Shown here piece after piece: positions 23,042-31,889 of a stretch of 64,000 nucleotides of DNA (position 1 is its first letter; each line of letters begins with the position of its first letter). The stretch is from positions 61,886,454 to 61,950,453 of the forward strand of contig CM056742.1 in NCBI GenBank assembly GCA_029851415.1, written 5' to 3'. The notes under the pieces are model-generated. The model did not search any database and was not told the origin of the DNA. It was given only the letters and a program-made list of their open reading frames with translations. Made by a program: the position numbers and the translations under genes. Origin of the DNA: Eretmocerus hayati. Lineage: Eukaryota; Arthropoda; Insecta; Hymenoptera; Aphelinidae.

Positions 23042-24325
23042 TGTGACAATTCTATCAGATGCATATAGCTCTGATTCGTGGTTTGCCGATAAAATAAGTT
23101 AGAGCCAATTCCTCCGAATTCTAGCTCAGGTTCGTGTGAAATGTGTTGAGAGGTGATTGATTTAAGACCCGGACTAAGTGCAATGAAGGGGTGATTACGA
23201 CATCACCACCATAAGGAAAAATGAACTGTGATGCGAAAAAGATTGAAATAAAACGGTTCAGGGGTGGAGAAGCGGACGCTTTCGCTTCGTAATTTGCAAT
23301 ATGAAGAAAGTGAAAATTCGCGCAGCGACCTTCAACAAAGAATACAGCAATGTTGTATCGACGAGGGAACCAGCAGGGTCAAGCCCCGGGATGTCCTACC
23401 AGCGGTTGCACCTGGTTTAATAGGGCAGGCCGGAATTATATGCTATACATATACATACGTAAACATACAGAGACAAAATTGAACATAGATATAAGAAACG
23501 GAAGATAAAGATCTACAGGCACTACTTTCATTTATCAATTATACGTACTTCTAAAAATTATAGCGAGGAGCGAAGCTGGTTAGTTGAAGAGTGGAAATTT
23601 CTCTTAGAAAAGGCGGCGGCGACAGATGACAGTTGAGCGTGCAACAGCATGTACTGTAGCTGTTGGCGAAGCGGCGCTTGGTGTGGGCAGCACGGATGAT
23701 GAGAATTGCGCTTGCGCGCCAACGATTGCCTCGCTGCGACGTAAGGCGTCTGTGTGATGCTTGGGCCGAGGGCCACAGAGCAAGGGCCAGGGGCCGCTGA
23801 TTATTCCGTGCTGACTTGGGCCGAGGGCCACAGAGTGAGTCTAGGGCCGGAGTCGCTGAGGTTTGCTTGGGCTGAGAGCCCAGTCGCAACTGCCACTTTT
23901 TGGTTGCGCCTGGAGGTGGTTTGTTTTGGTGGCGTTGGCGGCGGCGGTGATGAGTGGGAGGCAGCGCCGGGTGGGGAGGCAGCACGAGCGCATCTAGCGT
24001 TCGTGATGTGAAGCACGCTGCTACTGGCGTCGGTATTATAGTTATCGATTTTACTCGCTCCTCGCTAGTGTACATTTACTTTTATTTGCTAGGTTTATTC
24101 TAATTAATTTAGCAGGCTCCTCGCTAGTGTACATTCATTTTTACTTGCTAGGCTTATTCTAATTAATTCAGCTAGCTTTAGTGTACATTTATCCTTACTT
24201 GCTAGGTTTATTCTAATTAATTTAGCAAGCTCGGCAAGAGGATAATCTAATTTAGTATATTAATTTTATTTAGGTGAATGAGGGTGTTTCCATCTTATAT
24301 TTTAGGAGAGGCGATGGCCGTCACA
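23042..24325 (-). repeat. 3' LTR of the gypsy element (1284 bp)
   Basis: It matches 35023-36306 end to end. Near its start in element orientation are three tandem units with GTGTACATT...CTAGG.TTATTCTAATTAATT (plus-strand positions 24068, 24127, 24181), a layout typical of U3 enhancer repeats. A 174-codon ATG-initiated frame lies in sense (24075-23551) and a 72-codon antisense frame is repeated, but neither has a recognisable domain and I do not call them genes. Confidence 0.95.
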
Positions 24326-24335
24326 CCCCCACACT
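24326..24335 (-). promoter_or_regulatory. Polypurine tract for plus-strand priming
   Basis: On the minus strand GTGTGGGGG directly precedes the TGTGAC start of the 3' LTR, the expected position and composition. Confidence 0.7.
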
Positions 24336-24547
24336 AGAACGAAGCCAGGTATAACAAGAAAGTATACCGGGCTCGTACGCTGCGTATGATGGGTTGTAAA
24401 ATCGACTATAATGATGAACTTATAAAGATAATTGATCAGCCGTTGCAATACAATCTGAATAGTATTATATGTGAATCTGATGATTCACTTACGATATTCC
24501 GTTCTTAACCTAAGTTGCAAATTGTGAGTAAGTATTACATATGACTA

Positions 24548-27500
24548 CTATTCGCCTTGAGTTTTGGAATTTTTTCTCGATTTGATATTTACGTTTTCGC
24601 AATCTATGTGAGATATTCTCAACCTATTGGTATGAACTATTTTGGTGGTCTTGTTCAATTGAATTTTGACATTGTATTTGTTGAATATTTCTAGAATTCT
24701 GTGGGGACCTGTGTATTGATGACCTAATTTTCCAGGCTTAGGGCCTACAAGCAGAAAGACATGGTCACCAACCTTGAAATTGACTGGATTGAGATGTCTG
24801 TCATAGTATTTTTTGGACTTATATTTCGAAGCAACAAGGTTCTGATAAACAAGATTTCTAATGCCATGCAGGCGTGTGACCAAATTTTTTATATAGTCCT
24901 GATAAGTAGGCAACAGGTCAGAATCTTGTAAAGGGTGAGCTGAAGGTAATCTGGCCAGCTTACCAAATACAACTTCATAGGGAGTGTGTTTTATTGACTC
25001 TTGAATGGCCGAGTTATGACATAGGCAAAAGATTTCGACCCACATATCCCATTGTGAATCCTTTTCTGAATATTGTTTGAGAAATTCCCCCAAAGCGTGG
25101 TGAGATCTCTCCAAAGATCCGTTCGACTGCGGTCGGAAGCTAGCGCATTTTATCTTCTTAATGCGAAATCGTTTAGCTACCTTGGATAGTAATTTGCTCA
25201 AGGAATTACGACCTTGATCGGTTAAAATGACTCTGGGTGAGCCAAAAATGCATACAAATCTTCTTATGAAAGCATCAGCAATACTTGATGCTGTGGCATC
25301 TTGTAAGGGTACGGCTAGACAGAATTTTGAAAGTTGGTCTTGCATTGTGAGAATGAATTGGTTGCCATTGGCTGTTTTTTCTAGTGGTCCGACTATATCC
25401 AAGGCTATCTTGTCAAATACTGTCCCAGGCGTGTCAGTAATCATCATTGGTTGGCGAGTTTTCAGCCTAACCAATTTTTTTAGCTGACAGTCTAGGCATT
25501 GCTGTATTCTGCGTTGAATGTCCTGCTTTAAATTTTCCCAATAGTATGTCTGTCGGATTCGATTGAAAGTTTTTGACACGCCCTTGTGCCCACCTACTGG
25601 TGAGGCGTGTAATTCATAGAAAATCTCATCACGATCTTTCTCTTGTACGTATTTCAGTGAGTTTTTGCAAACGATGATTTTGATTTTGGTATTTCGAAAA
25701 ACGGCAACTAAGGAATTTCTTACTTCCTGCCAGGGAACATTATAAACATTTTCGCTTTTAGCTATAGATATTTCGGTAAGATTCTTGTCGATCATCATTT
25801 CTCTCAGCTTGAAGAAGGTTTTGTAAATGCTGTTTTCCACGATGCACTGTGATTCTGGGTCATCAGTTTTTAGACAGAGACAGAAGATGTATTTGTTGTT
25901 TGACCGTTTCAAAAATGATACTTCTCGATAGTTGATAACTTGAGATGGAGGTATTTTATTTCGTTCTAATAGGTTGTTGGCTCCAACGTCACATGGTTTT
26001 CCAGATGTTGTCACAAAACATAGGATGTTATCATCCCGATACGATAAGAGATCTTTTGTTTCAATGATTGTGCCGGAAGGGCATTCTAGATTGGTACTTG
26101 GTTGAGGTCGATCGCTCCAATCGCTCAAGTTTTCCGATCCGTCTGAATTGTCATTTTCTAATGGAGTCTCATCTTCAGCCTCATTGGCTTCAGATCCAGA
26201 GCCTGACGGGTGCGGAGAACTCGATCGATCGGCGGCGTTATCTTTGGCGTTGCCGCATGATTTGGGAATCCTCTTGGGTACCGGTGAATCGTTATGAGTG
26301 GCTCGTTTGATTTTTTCATTTGATTTTGATGTCTTTGTTTTGGAAAATGTCCGTTTTCGGTCTTTCGAGATTTTTGGGGGTTCTGGGTCGACGTTGTCGT
26401 GTTTTTCCAAAGCTTGTTGCCTCGTGACTACTGTTACTTGTTCAATAGGATTTCGAGACAGGGCATCGGCGTTATTATTGAATCTTCCCTGACGGAATTT
26501 TATTTCGTAATCAAAAATTGAAAGCTTGAACCTCCATTTCAATATTCGTGGGTTAAGATCTGCATTCTTGAACCAAATTAGAGGTTGATGATCAGTATAG
26601 ACTGTGAATTTTCTACAGAATAGGTAAGTTTTGAAGGCTTGGACGCAATGCAAAATTGCATAGCATTCCTTGTCATAAGTGTCCCATAGAAGTTGGGGGC
26701 CGCGCAGAGCTTTAGATGTGTAAGCGATTGGTCTTTCTTCATTAATTTTCGTCTGGAACAGCACCCCTCCCACCGCGTACCCGGAGGCATCGCAGCAGAT
26801 GCTCATTGATTGAGACAGGTCAGGAAAGGCTAAGAGAGGGGCCGTGCATAGCGCGTTTTTGAGCGTTTGAAACGATTGTTCACAATCTTCAGACCAAATG
26901 AACGATTCATTTTTCTGTAAGAGCTTCGTCAAGGGTTTAGCTATTTTCGCAAAATTGTCAATGAACCGGCGGTAATAGCCAGCTAGTCCTAAAAATTGGC
27001 GTATATTCTTCACGGTTTTAGGTCGGGGGAACTCTTTCACTGCTTCGATTTTCTTCGGGTCTGGGTTCAGTCCGTTTTCATTCAACACGTGACCTAGATA
27101 TACTACCTCTCGTTTGAGCAATTCGCATTTATCAGGCTCGAGTACCCAGTTAGCTTTCCTGAAGAGACGCATAACTTCGCGGAAAAGATAATCATGAGTT
27201 TCAAGATCACGAGCGTATATAATCGTATCATCCATGTACACCATAACCCCTTTATTCAATAGAGGTTCTAACGTAAGGTTCATTGCCCTCTGATATTCTA
27301 CGGCGGCATTTTTCAGACCGAAGCACATACGGGTCCATTCAAATTTTGAATTCAATCCCGTGAAACTAGTGAGCGGGGCACTATCCGGGTGCATTTTTAT
27401 TTGTAAGAACCCCGATTTGCAATCTATCACGGTGAAATACTTTACTCCGTGTAGTTTATCGAAGATATCTAGAATATTGGGCAAAGGGTATGACATAGGC

Positions 27501-28990
27501 ACTGTTTTGTCGTTCAAAGGTCGCGGATCGACCACTACACGCCACCTCTTCTCACCATTCGAGCCTGGTTTCTTTGGCACCACCCACAAGCTTGAATTAT
27601 AGCTACTTCGCGAGGGCCTAATGAGACCTTGTTTTAGTAAATCATTGAGTTGTCTTTCGACTTCATCCTTCAACGCGTGAGGTATGCGATACTGCTTTGT
27701 ATTTACAGGAATATTGTCAGTTAAAATAATTTTATGTTCAACTACATTGGTGGCGGGTAAGGGTTCTCCTTCTAGATGAAATCTATCTGAGAACTCTCTG
27801 ATAAGCTCGGTAGCATGCTCTTTCTCATTGCCGGACAGATGGTCCATTCTAATTAGGTTGAGCACCTTGAGTTGGCGCTCAGTGTCATTTTGAGTTGAAA
27901 TAGAAAAGCACTGTTCATCATCATTATCGCTCGAATCTGTCCCTTCAATTTCTTCCCAAAATTCTTGTTCCACGGCGCGATTTAAAATCCTATCTTTGTA
28001 GTCTGGGAGAGTGTCATTCAGTTCGGACAAGTTCAAAAAGTCTTCACAGTTTTCTACGATGTCTAATGGTGGCTGGTAGATAGGTTCTATTCTCTTGTTG
28101 AGACGGATCTTTTTGACCCCTATTTGCAGAATTTGCCGTTTGAATTTAATAACTGCTTCGGCTTGCGTGAGAAAAGCAGAACCCAATATACCTTCGGCTG
28201 GGATTGGGAGATCGTCTGATACTACTTGGAATTCGACGGGCATATCAAACAAATCCAACGTGACCGCACCTATGGTTGTGAATAAATCGTTACCTATACC
28301 CTTCAAACGGACGGTACGTTGGGTATCTATCGGTGAATTTTGATCAACGTATTTCCTCTTTATGACGTTACCTTCAGAACCCGTGTCAATAAGGAATTGC
28401 TTGGTGGTTTCTAGTCTAGAGTTGATGATATCCACGTAAAGCAGAGAATTTTCATCAGTGGCAATTTCAATGTTATATACGTTATTTGAGGACATTGAAC
28501 CCTTTTTGAATCGGAGTTTTTGATCATGAATTTGAATTATGTTTGCACCAAAGTCGATGACACTATCTGTTCCGGCTAAGAATCTAGCGCCAAAGATGCC
28601 GTGATGTGGTATTGGAAAATTGTCTTCTAAAACATGGAATTTCACCTTGAAAATCGAAAATTTTATCCATACAGTTCCTAAAGAGGATATTCTATCTTCA
28701 GTAACACCGTATAAATTTACAGGTTTATCTATGTCAACCAATGCGTCTGGCGGTAGAGCACCAATTTTTATCAAATTACCTTGAGAACCAGAATCTATCA
28801 TCATATTAAGCTCTGAATTGAAGAATTGGAAACGTAAGCATGGTATGTTCGCGACAGAAGTTATTCCATTGGCAAAAGTTCGCAGAGAGTATCCGAGAAC
28901 TGTGCAGTGTTCAGAGCGCGCGCTGGTGGTTGGGGTGCGTCTCGACTCGCGCTCAAATTCGAGGCACCCTGTGAGTTTTCCTGTCTCCAA
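24548..28990 (-). CDS. pol: Ty3/gypsy Pol polyprotein with two tandem retropepsin domains
   Basis: The 1480-codon open frame is uninterrupted. Residues ~35-160 form a retropepsin-like domain with MIDSGSQGNLIK (DSG at 66-68) and HHGIFGARFL. Residues ~175-290 form a second with LIDTGSEGNVIK (DTG at 202-204) and AEGILGSAFL. Then come reverse transcriptase (VVDPRPLND, FTVIDCKSGFLQIKM, VYMDDTIIY), RNase H (CCDASGYAVGG, YTDHQPLIW, NNNADALSRNP) and integrase: an HHCC zinc domain (GGHKGVSKT, CLDCQ), a DDE core (ALDIVGP, LTDQGRNSLS, NGSLERSHH) and a GPY/F-like module (YTGPHRIL). All catalytic residues I can check are present. The frame starts without an ATG and lies in -1 relative to gag, overlapping it by 130 nt, so Gag-Pol is probably made by ribosomal frameshifting. 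Confidence 0.95.
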   Translation of the reverse strand: METGKLTGCLEFERESRRTPTTSARSEHCTVLGYSLRTFANGITSVANIPCLRFQFFNSELNMMIDSGSQGNLIKIGALPPDALVDIDKPVNLYGVTEDRISSLGTVWIKFSIFKVKFHVLEDNFPIPHHGIFGARFLAGTDSVIDFGANIIQIHDQKLRFKKGSMSSNNVYNIEIATDENSLLYVDIINSRLETTKQFLIDTGSEGNVIKRKYVDQNSPIDTQRTVRLKGIGNDLFTTIGAVTLDLFDMPVEFQVVSDDLPIPAEGILGSAFLTQAEAVIKFKRQILQIGVKKIRLNKRIEPIYQPPLDIVENCEDFLNLSELNDTLPDYKDRILNRAVEQEFWEEIEGTDSSDNDDEQCFSISTQNDTERQLKVLNLIRMDHLSGNEKEHATELIREFSDRFHLEGEPLPATNVVEHKIILTDNIPVNTKQYRIPHALKDEVERQLNDLLKQGLIRPSRSSYNSSLWVVPKKPGSNGEKRWRVVVDPRPLNDKTVPMSYPLPNILDIFDKLHGVKYFTVIDCKSGFLQIKMHPDSAPLTSFTGLNSKFEWTRMCFGLKNAAVEYQRAMNLTLEPLLNKGVMVYMDDTIIYARDLETHDYLFREVMRLFRKANWVLEPDKCELLKREVVYLGHVLNENGLNPDPKKIEAVKEFPRPKTVKNIRQFLGLAGYYRRFIDNFAKIAKPLTKLLQKNESFIWSEDCEQSFQTLKNALCTAPLLAFPDLSQSMSICCDASGYAVGGVLFQTKINEERPIAYTSKALRGPQLLWDTYDKECYAILHCVQAFKTYLFCRKFTVYTDHQPLIWFKNADLNPRILKWRFKLSIFDYEIKFRQGRFNNNADALSRNPIEQVTVVTRQQALEKHDNVDPEPPKISKDRKRTFSKTKTSKSNEKIKRATHNDSPVPKRIPKSCGNAKDNAADRSSSPHPSGSGSEANEAEDETPLENDNSDGSENLSDWSDRPQPSTNLECPSGTIIETKDLLSYRDDNILCFVTTSGKPCDVGANNLLERNKIPPSQVINYREVSFLKRSNNKYIFCLCLKTDDPESQCIVENSIYKTFFKLREMMIDKNLTEISIAKSENVYNVPWQEVRNSLVAVFRNTKIKIIVCKNSLKYVQEKDRDEIFYELHASPVGGHKGVSKTFNRIRQTYYWENLKQDIQRRIQQCLDCQLKKLVRLKTRQPMMITDTPGTVFDKIALDIVGPLEKTANGNQFILTMQDQLSKFCLAVPLQDATASSIADAFIRRFVCIFGSPRVILTDQGRNSLSKLLSKVAKRFRIKKIKCASFRPQSNGSLERSHHALGEFLKQYSEKDSQWDMWVEIFCLCHNSAIQESIKHTPYEVVFGKLARLPSAHPLQDSDLLPTYQDYIKNLVTRLHGIRNLVYQNLVASKYKSKKYYDRHLNPVNFKVGDHVFLLVGPKPGKLGHQYTGPHRILEIFNKYNVKIQLNKTTKIVHTNRLRISHIDCENVNIKSRKNSKTQGE

Positions 28991-30378
28991 TTTTCATTAA
29001 TTTTCTTCTTACGACACTCGTCCATTGTATGACCGTTGTTCTTGCAATAACGACAAAATTTCACGGATGACCGGCTTTGCTGGCAGTCGGCTGCTGTATG
29101 GCCGGACTTTGAGCATAATTGACACGATACTTCAGGTTTTCTTTCGGTTTCATTGTCACGAGTGATCTGATTTTTAAGTTGATAGCAATTATTGGCGGAA
29201 TGGCCGGTTTTATCACACAGTTGACAAGTAATTGAAGGGAGTTGACTTATTTGATTGCGTAATTTATAACATGAATTGGCTGCATGACCTTCTCGGTCGC
29301 AAAATTGACATATGACCTTCGAACTCAATTGAAGTTTTACCTGAAAACAATTATCGGCTTTATGACCAGGTTTGTTACACACTTGACATGGTTCAGAACG
29401 TTGGCGAATCGGGCAATCAGCGATTATATGACCGGAGTTTTTACAGTAACCACAATTTAATTCAGTTCGCAAAGTGCATCTACTAGTATCGTGATCATTT
29501 GAGCGGCAAGTTTGACAGAAATATACGGCTTTCCTCAACTCGCGAGCCTTAATCAGGGGTTCAGATCTGGAATCTATTTCACCCCTCAAAGCATTTCGGG
29601 CTTCAATTGTTCTTTCGGCTTTGATGGCATTTTCGAAGAGTGTGGATATATCGTCTGAATGTTGGAGTTTGATTTCTATTTCACTTTTGAGACCACGTTT
29701 AAAACAGTCAATAGCGGTTCTATTGACACTTTCTTTGAAACTCTCTGTAACTCTTCCTGAGGTCACTCGTTCGGCTTCAAGCAATTGACGAGCTATGTCT
29801 CGGATGCGATTGGCAAAAGCTAAGACTGTATCGTTTTCGCGCTGAAATTCTTGACCAAGTTCACCTTGTAATTGGGTGACTGTTTTCGCGGGAGCATAAA
29901 TTGTTTTAATGTAATCTTTTAATGCTTCTACGTTTGTAAATGATTTTCCGTGAATAGCTGTTCGGGCTTCACCAATAAGCTTCCCTCGTAATAATTTGGT
30001 CAGGTTGGCTTCGTTTGAAGTTCCAACCATTTCTTTTGCTTCATCGCATCCTTCAAAGAAGACACTAAGTGACGGTTTTTTACCATTGAATTCTGGCACT
30101 ACTTTGAGCGCGTCTTTGAGTGTAATCGCCATTTCAAGGATTTGATCTTCGGCTGGATGTAGAATGACTTGATCCACGACGTTCACAACTTGGTTATTTT
30201 CGTTGAAATTATCCTGCTCGCGGATAGTTATATCAGCTTCAGAGTCTCCACTACTTGACGTTTCGGAACTTTCAGAAGAAGGATCCAAGACTTGTCGAAA
30301 AGGATAAAAGGCGTTTACTTCTTCACTAGCGCTATTACTACTTCGAGCGAGGTTTCGAGTAATGCGCTGCCCGTTCAT
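28861..30378 (-). CDS. gag: Gag with seven CCHC zinc knuckles
   Basis: From the ATG at 30378 the product is 505 residues. The middle (about residues 85-280) has the helical, Leu-rich character of a retrotransposon capsid, including FANRIRDIARQLLEAE and AIDCFKRGLKSEI. The C-terminal third holds seven perfect CX2CX4HX4C knuckles at about residues 288-301, 309-322, 331-344, 357-370, 385-398, 419-432 and 442-455. Most Gag proteins have one or two; seven is the number in the cellular nucleic-acid-binding protein CNBP. The open frame extends upstream of this ATG without another ATG, and the start lies inside the tail of the 232-codon ORF (41 nt overlap). The sequence shows it as the packaging and nucleic-acid chaperone protein of the element. 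Confidence 0.92.
   Translation of the reverse strand: MNGQRITRNLARSSNSASEEVNAFYPFRQVLDPSSESSETSSSGDSEADITIREQDNFNENNQVVNVVDQVILHPAEDQILEMAITLKDALKVVPEFNGKKPSLSVFFEGCDEAKEMVGTSNEANLTKLLRGKLIGEARTAIHGKSFTNVEALKDYIKTIYAPAKTVTQLQGELGQEFQRENDTVLAFANRIRDIARQLLEAERVTSGRVTESFKESVNRTAIDCFKRGLKSEIEIKLQHSDDISTLFENAIKAERTIEARNALRGEIDSRSEPLIKARELRKAVYFCQTCRSNDHDTSRCTLRTELNCGYCKNSGHIIADCPIRQRSEPCQVCNKPGHKADNCFQVKLQLSSKVICQFCDREGHAANSCYKLRNQISQLPSITCQLCDKTGHSANNCYQLKNQITRDNETERKPEVSCQLCSKSGHTAADCQQSRSSVKFCRYCKNNGHTMDECRKKKINENWRQENSQGASNLSASRDAPQPPARALNTAQFSDTLCELLPME
28975..28981 (-). promoter_or_regulatory. Candidate -1 frameshift site in the gag/pol overlap
   Basis: Minus strand reads G GAA AAC in the gag frame near the start of the 130 nt overlap. 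Slipping back one base gives GGA AAA in the pol frame. It is not a canonical X XXY YYZ heptamer because the P-site pairing would be imperfect. No better heptamer was found in the overlap by eye. Confidence 0.35.
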
Positions 30379-31036
30379 GAATTTGTGACAGTGAATAGTA
30401 AAAACAATATAATTTTTTGATAAAGTTGAAGACTTTGGGATGTTCACACAAAGATTCGGTTGATGAGCTCAGCATAAACCAGCGATAGAAATCCGTCGGG
30501 TAAATTTTGAACCGAGAGCAGTTGTAAATCTTTGAATTTTCGGCGTATTCTTTAAGAGTTCTGAGAAGTCTGTCCAAATAAAATATCCTCTCAAATTTCA
30601 CAATTTCAATCTTCTCCAGCAGTAAGGGTATCCTTGAATAGACACCTTGTTCTAAATCAAAGAGCGTACACCGATCAACGAAATATCCGTGCTGATCTTT
30701 CTTTAGGGATCGATCTAAGAATGGGCTTTGCACGAGTTTTTCGGCAAATTTTATAAGATTTTTTGTCAAAATATTATTCAATCCTAAGAATGTAATAGGG
30801 CTAATTAAATTACTTGGAGATTTCAGATATTGAATTATTCCAAACTTACTATTAACAATCTGAATCGATCCGCTATGTAAATCTCTGTGGAAAAAGTACA
30901 CCTTGATTTTACAATAGTTCGCAGAATCGGATTCTAAGATATCCAAAATTTGATGACAATAAAAATAATGTTTTTCAAAAATAGCTTCTTCTGCCAAATT
31001 TTGAAGAGATGGGACCTTCAATGATAACTCATTCAT
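30338..31036 (-). CDS. Accessory ORF, 232 aa, immediately upstream of gag
   Basis: The ATG-initiated frame has no recognised domain. It is rich in aromatic and Leu/Ile residues, with predicted helical stretches such as LNNILTKNLIKFAEKLV and RIFYLDRLLRTLKEYAE, and has no signal peptide or clear membrane span. Its start overlaps the stop of the 92 aa ORF in an ATGAATGA arrangement and its end overlaps the gag start by 41 nt, each step moving the reading frame by +1. Its absence of stops inside a young element suggests it is, or recently was, functional. Function unknown. Confidence 0.65.
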   Translation of the reverse strand: MNELSLKVPSLQNLAEEAIFEKHYFYCHQILDILESDSANYCKIKVYFFHRDLHSGSIQIVNSKFGIIQYLKSPSNLISPITFLGLNNILTKNLIKFAEKLVQSPFLDRSLKKDQHGYFVDRCTLFDLEQGVYSRIPLLLEKIEIVKFERIFYLDRLLRTLKEYAENSKIYNCSRFKIYPTDFYRWFMLSSSTESLCEHPKVFNFIKKLYCFYYSLSQIHERAAHYSKPRSK

Positions 31037-31307
31037 TAGTTAAGCTTAAGTCTCGAAATTTGTTCTCCAGATCTTGGATTGTAAGGAAGTTATCGTGAAG
31101 TTGACACTCGATCGATACTGCAGTTTCTGTGATACTCAATTGTTCACGAGTTAATGCTTTTATCTTACTTTGACAGTAAGAGAGTTGTTGTTCAGCCTCT
31201 TCTACACGTATCCGTAAGGTTTGGCAAAGGATGAATAGGTGCCTGTTCCTGCCTTGAATTTCTCGACACTTGCCTTCGCAGTGGTTGGAAGATGGATTAT
31301 TATTCAT
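31029..31307 (-). CDS. Accessory ORF, 92 aa, coiled-coil-like
   Basis: The ATG at 31307 lies inside the end of the previous ORF (ATGAATAA overlap, 8 nt). After a short CEGKC segment the protein is almost entirely a charged helix with heptad-like spacing (LRIRVEEAEQQLSYCQSKI, NFLTIQDLENKFRDL). I infer a small oligomerising coiled-coil protein. It matches no family I recognise. Confidence 0.6.
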   Translation of the reverse strand: MNNNPSSNHCEGKCREIQGRNRHLFILCQTLRIRVEEAEQQLSYCQSKIKALTREQLSITETAVSIECQLHDNFLTIQDLENKFRDLSLTNE

Positions 31308-31563
31308 TCGAGCGATCGAAAGAATATGAAAATACTAAATTTACTATTCTAGAATTTAAAATTGGTGCTTGGCGAACCGCAGGTGCAATGGTTTGCTCCA
31401 CCCAGGAATTGAATTCTTCAATATCGTCGATCTTTTCGGTGACTGATGTGATTTTATTGCTGATTCTATCAACTCGCTTGAGTAATGATTTGACGTTATT
31501 GATTTGATGTCTTTGCTCCGATAGAATGGAGTCCTGATCGATGTGAAATTTTTGATAATTCAT
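31300..31563 (-). CDS. Accessory ORF, 87 aa, coiled-coil-like
   Basis: From the ATG at 31563 the frame encodes a helix-prone protein (INNVKSLLKRVDRISNKI, SVTEKIDDIEEFNSWVEQT). The frame is open further upstream to 31617, but without an ATG. It overlaps the next ORF by 8 nt. The size and coil character resemble the 92 aa neighbour, so the pair could form a hetero-oligomer, which is inference. Confidence 0.55.
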   Translation of the reverse strand: MNYQKFHIDQDSILSEQRHQINNVKSLLKRVDRISNKITSVTEKIDDIEEFNSWVEQTIAPAVRQAPILNSRIVNLVFSYSFDRSNE

Positions 31564-31613
31564 AGACTTAAAATAAATGCTGGCTTGAATTCCAAGCGGT
31601 GACCTTTCCCAAT

Positions 31614-31889
31614 TCAAGATTCTATGATACTATACGTTGCGAGGAACTCAAGATTAGAAAATGAATATCCCAGAAAAGGGAGTAGAAATTCACTCCGAAA
31701 GTGTGAGGTAAATTGGGGTGCTGAATTGAGATCGAAAATTTTCAATCGATTCTTTTTATTCAAACAAAAATACGAATATTCATCCAACGTCAGGTACACA
31801 TAATGTTGTACTTCGGATAAGTAGATCTTACAGGAACTATCAAAATTATTCTTGTACAAACTTTGAACTTTGATGGCGAACGTTTTCAC
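31614..31889 (-). CDS. Open frame, 91 codons, no ATG
   Basis: The frame lies between the long non-coding gap and the 87 aa ORF. It has no methionine codon at all and opens with AAAATATAG/GTG, which could be a weak 3' splice site. The translation is rich in Tyr, Phe and Leu (VQHYVYLTLDEYSYFCLN) without a known domain. It could be an exon, a relic or chance. Confidence 0.3.
   Translation of the reverse strand: MKTFAIKVQSLYKNNFDSSCKIYLSEVQHYVYLTLDEYSYFCLNKKNRLKIFDLNSAPQFTSHFRSEFLLPFLGYSFSNLEFLATYSIIES

Noticed and set aside
22724..23482. Repeated 72-codon plus-strand gene (also at 35245)
   Set aside because: It lies antisense in the LTR, lacks an ATG, and is repeated only because the LTR sequence is repeated.
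24335..24548. Envelope-like gene after pol
   Set aside because: Only about 220 bp separate pol from the 3' LTR and no sense frame of useful length exists there.
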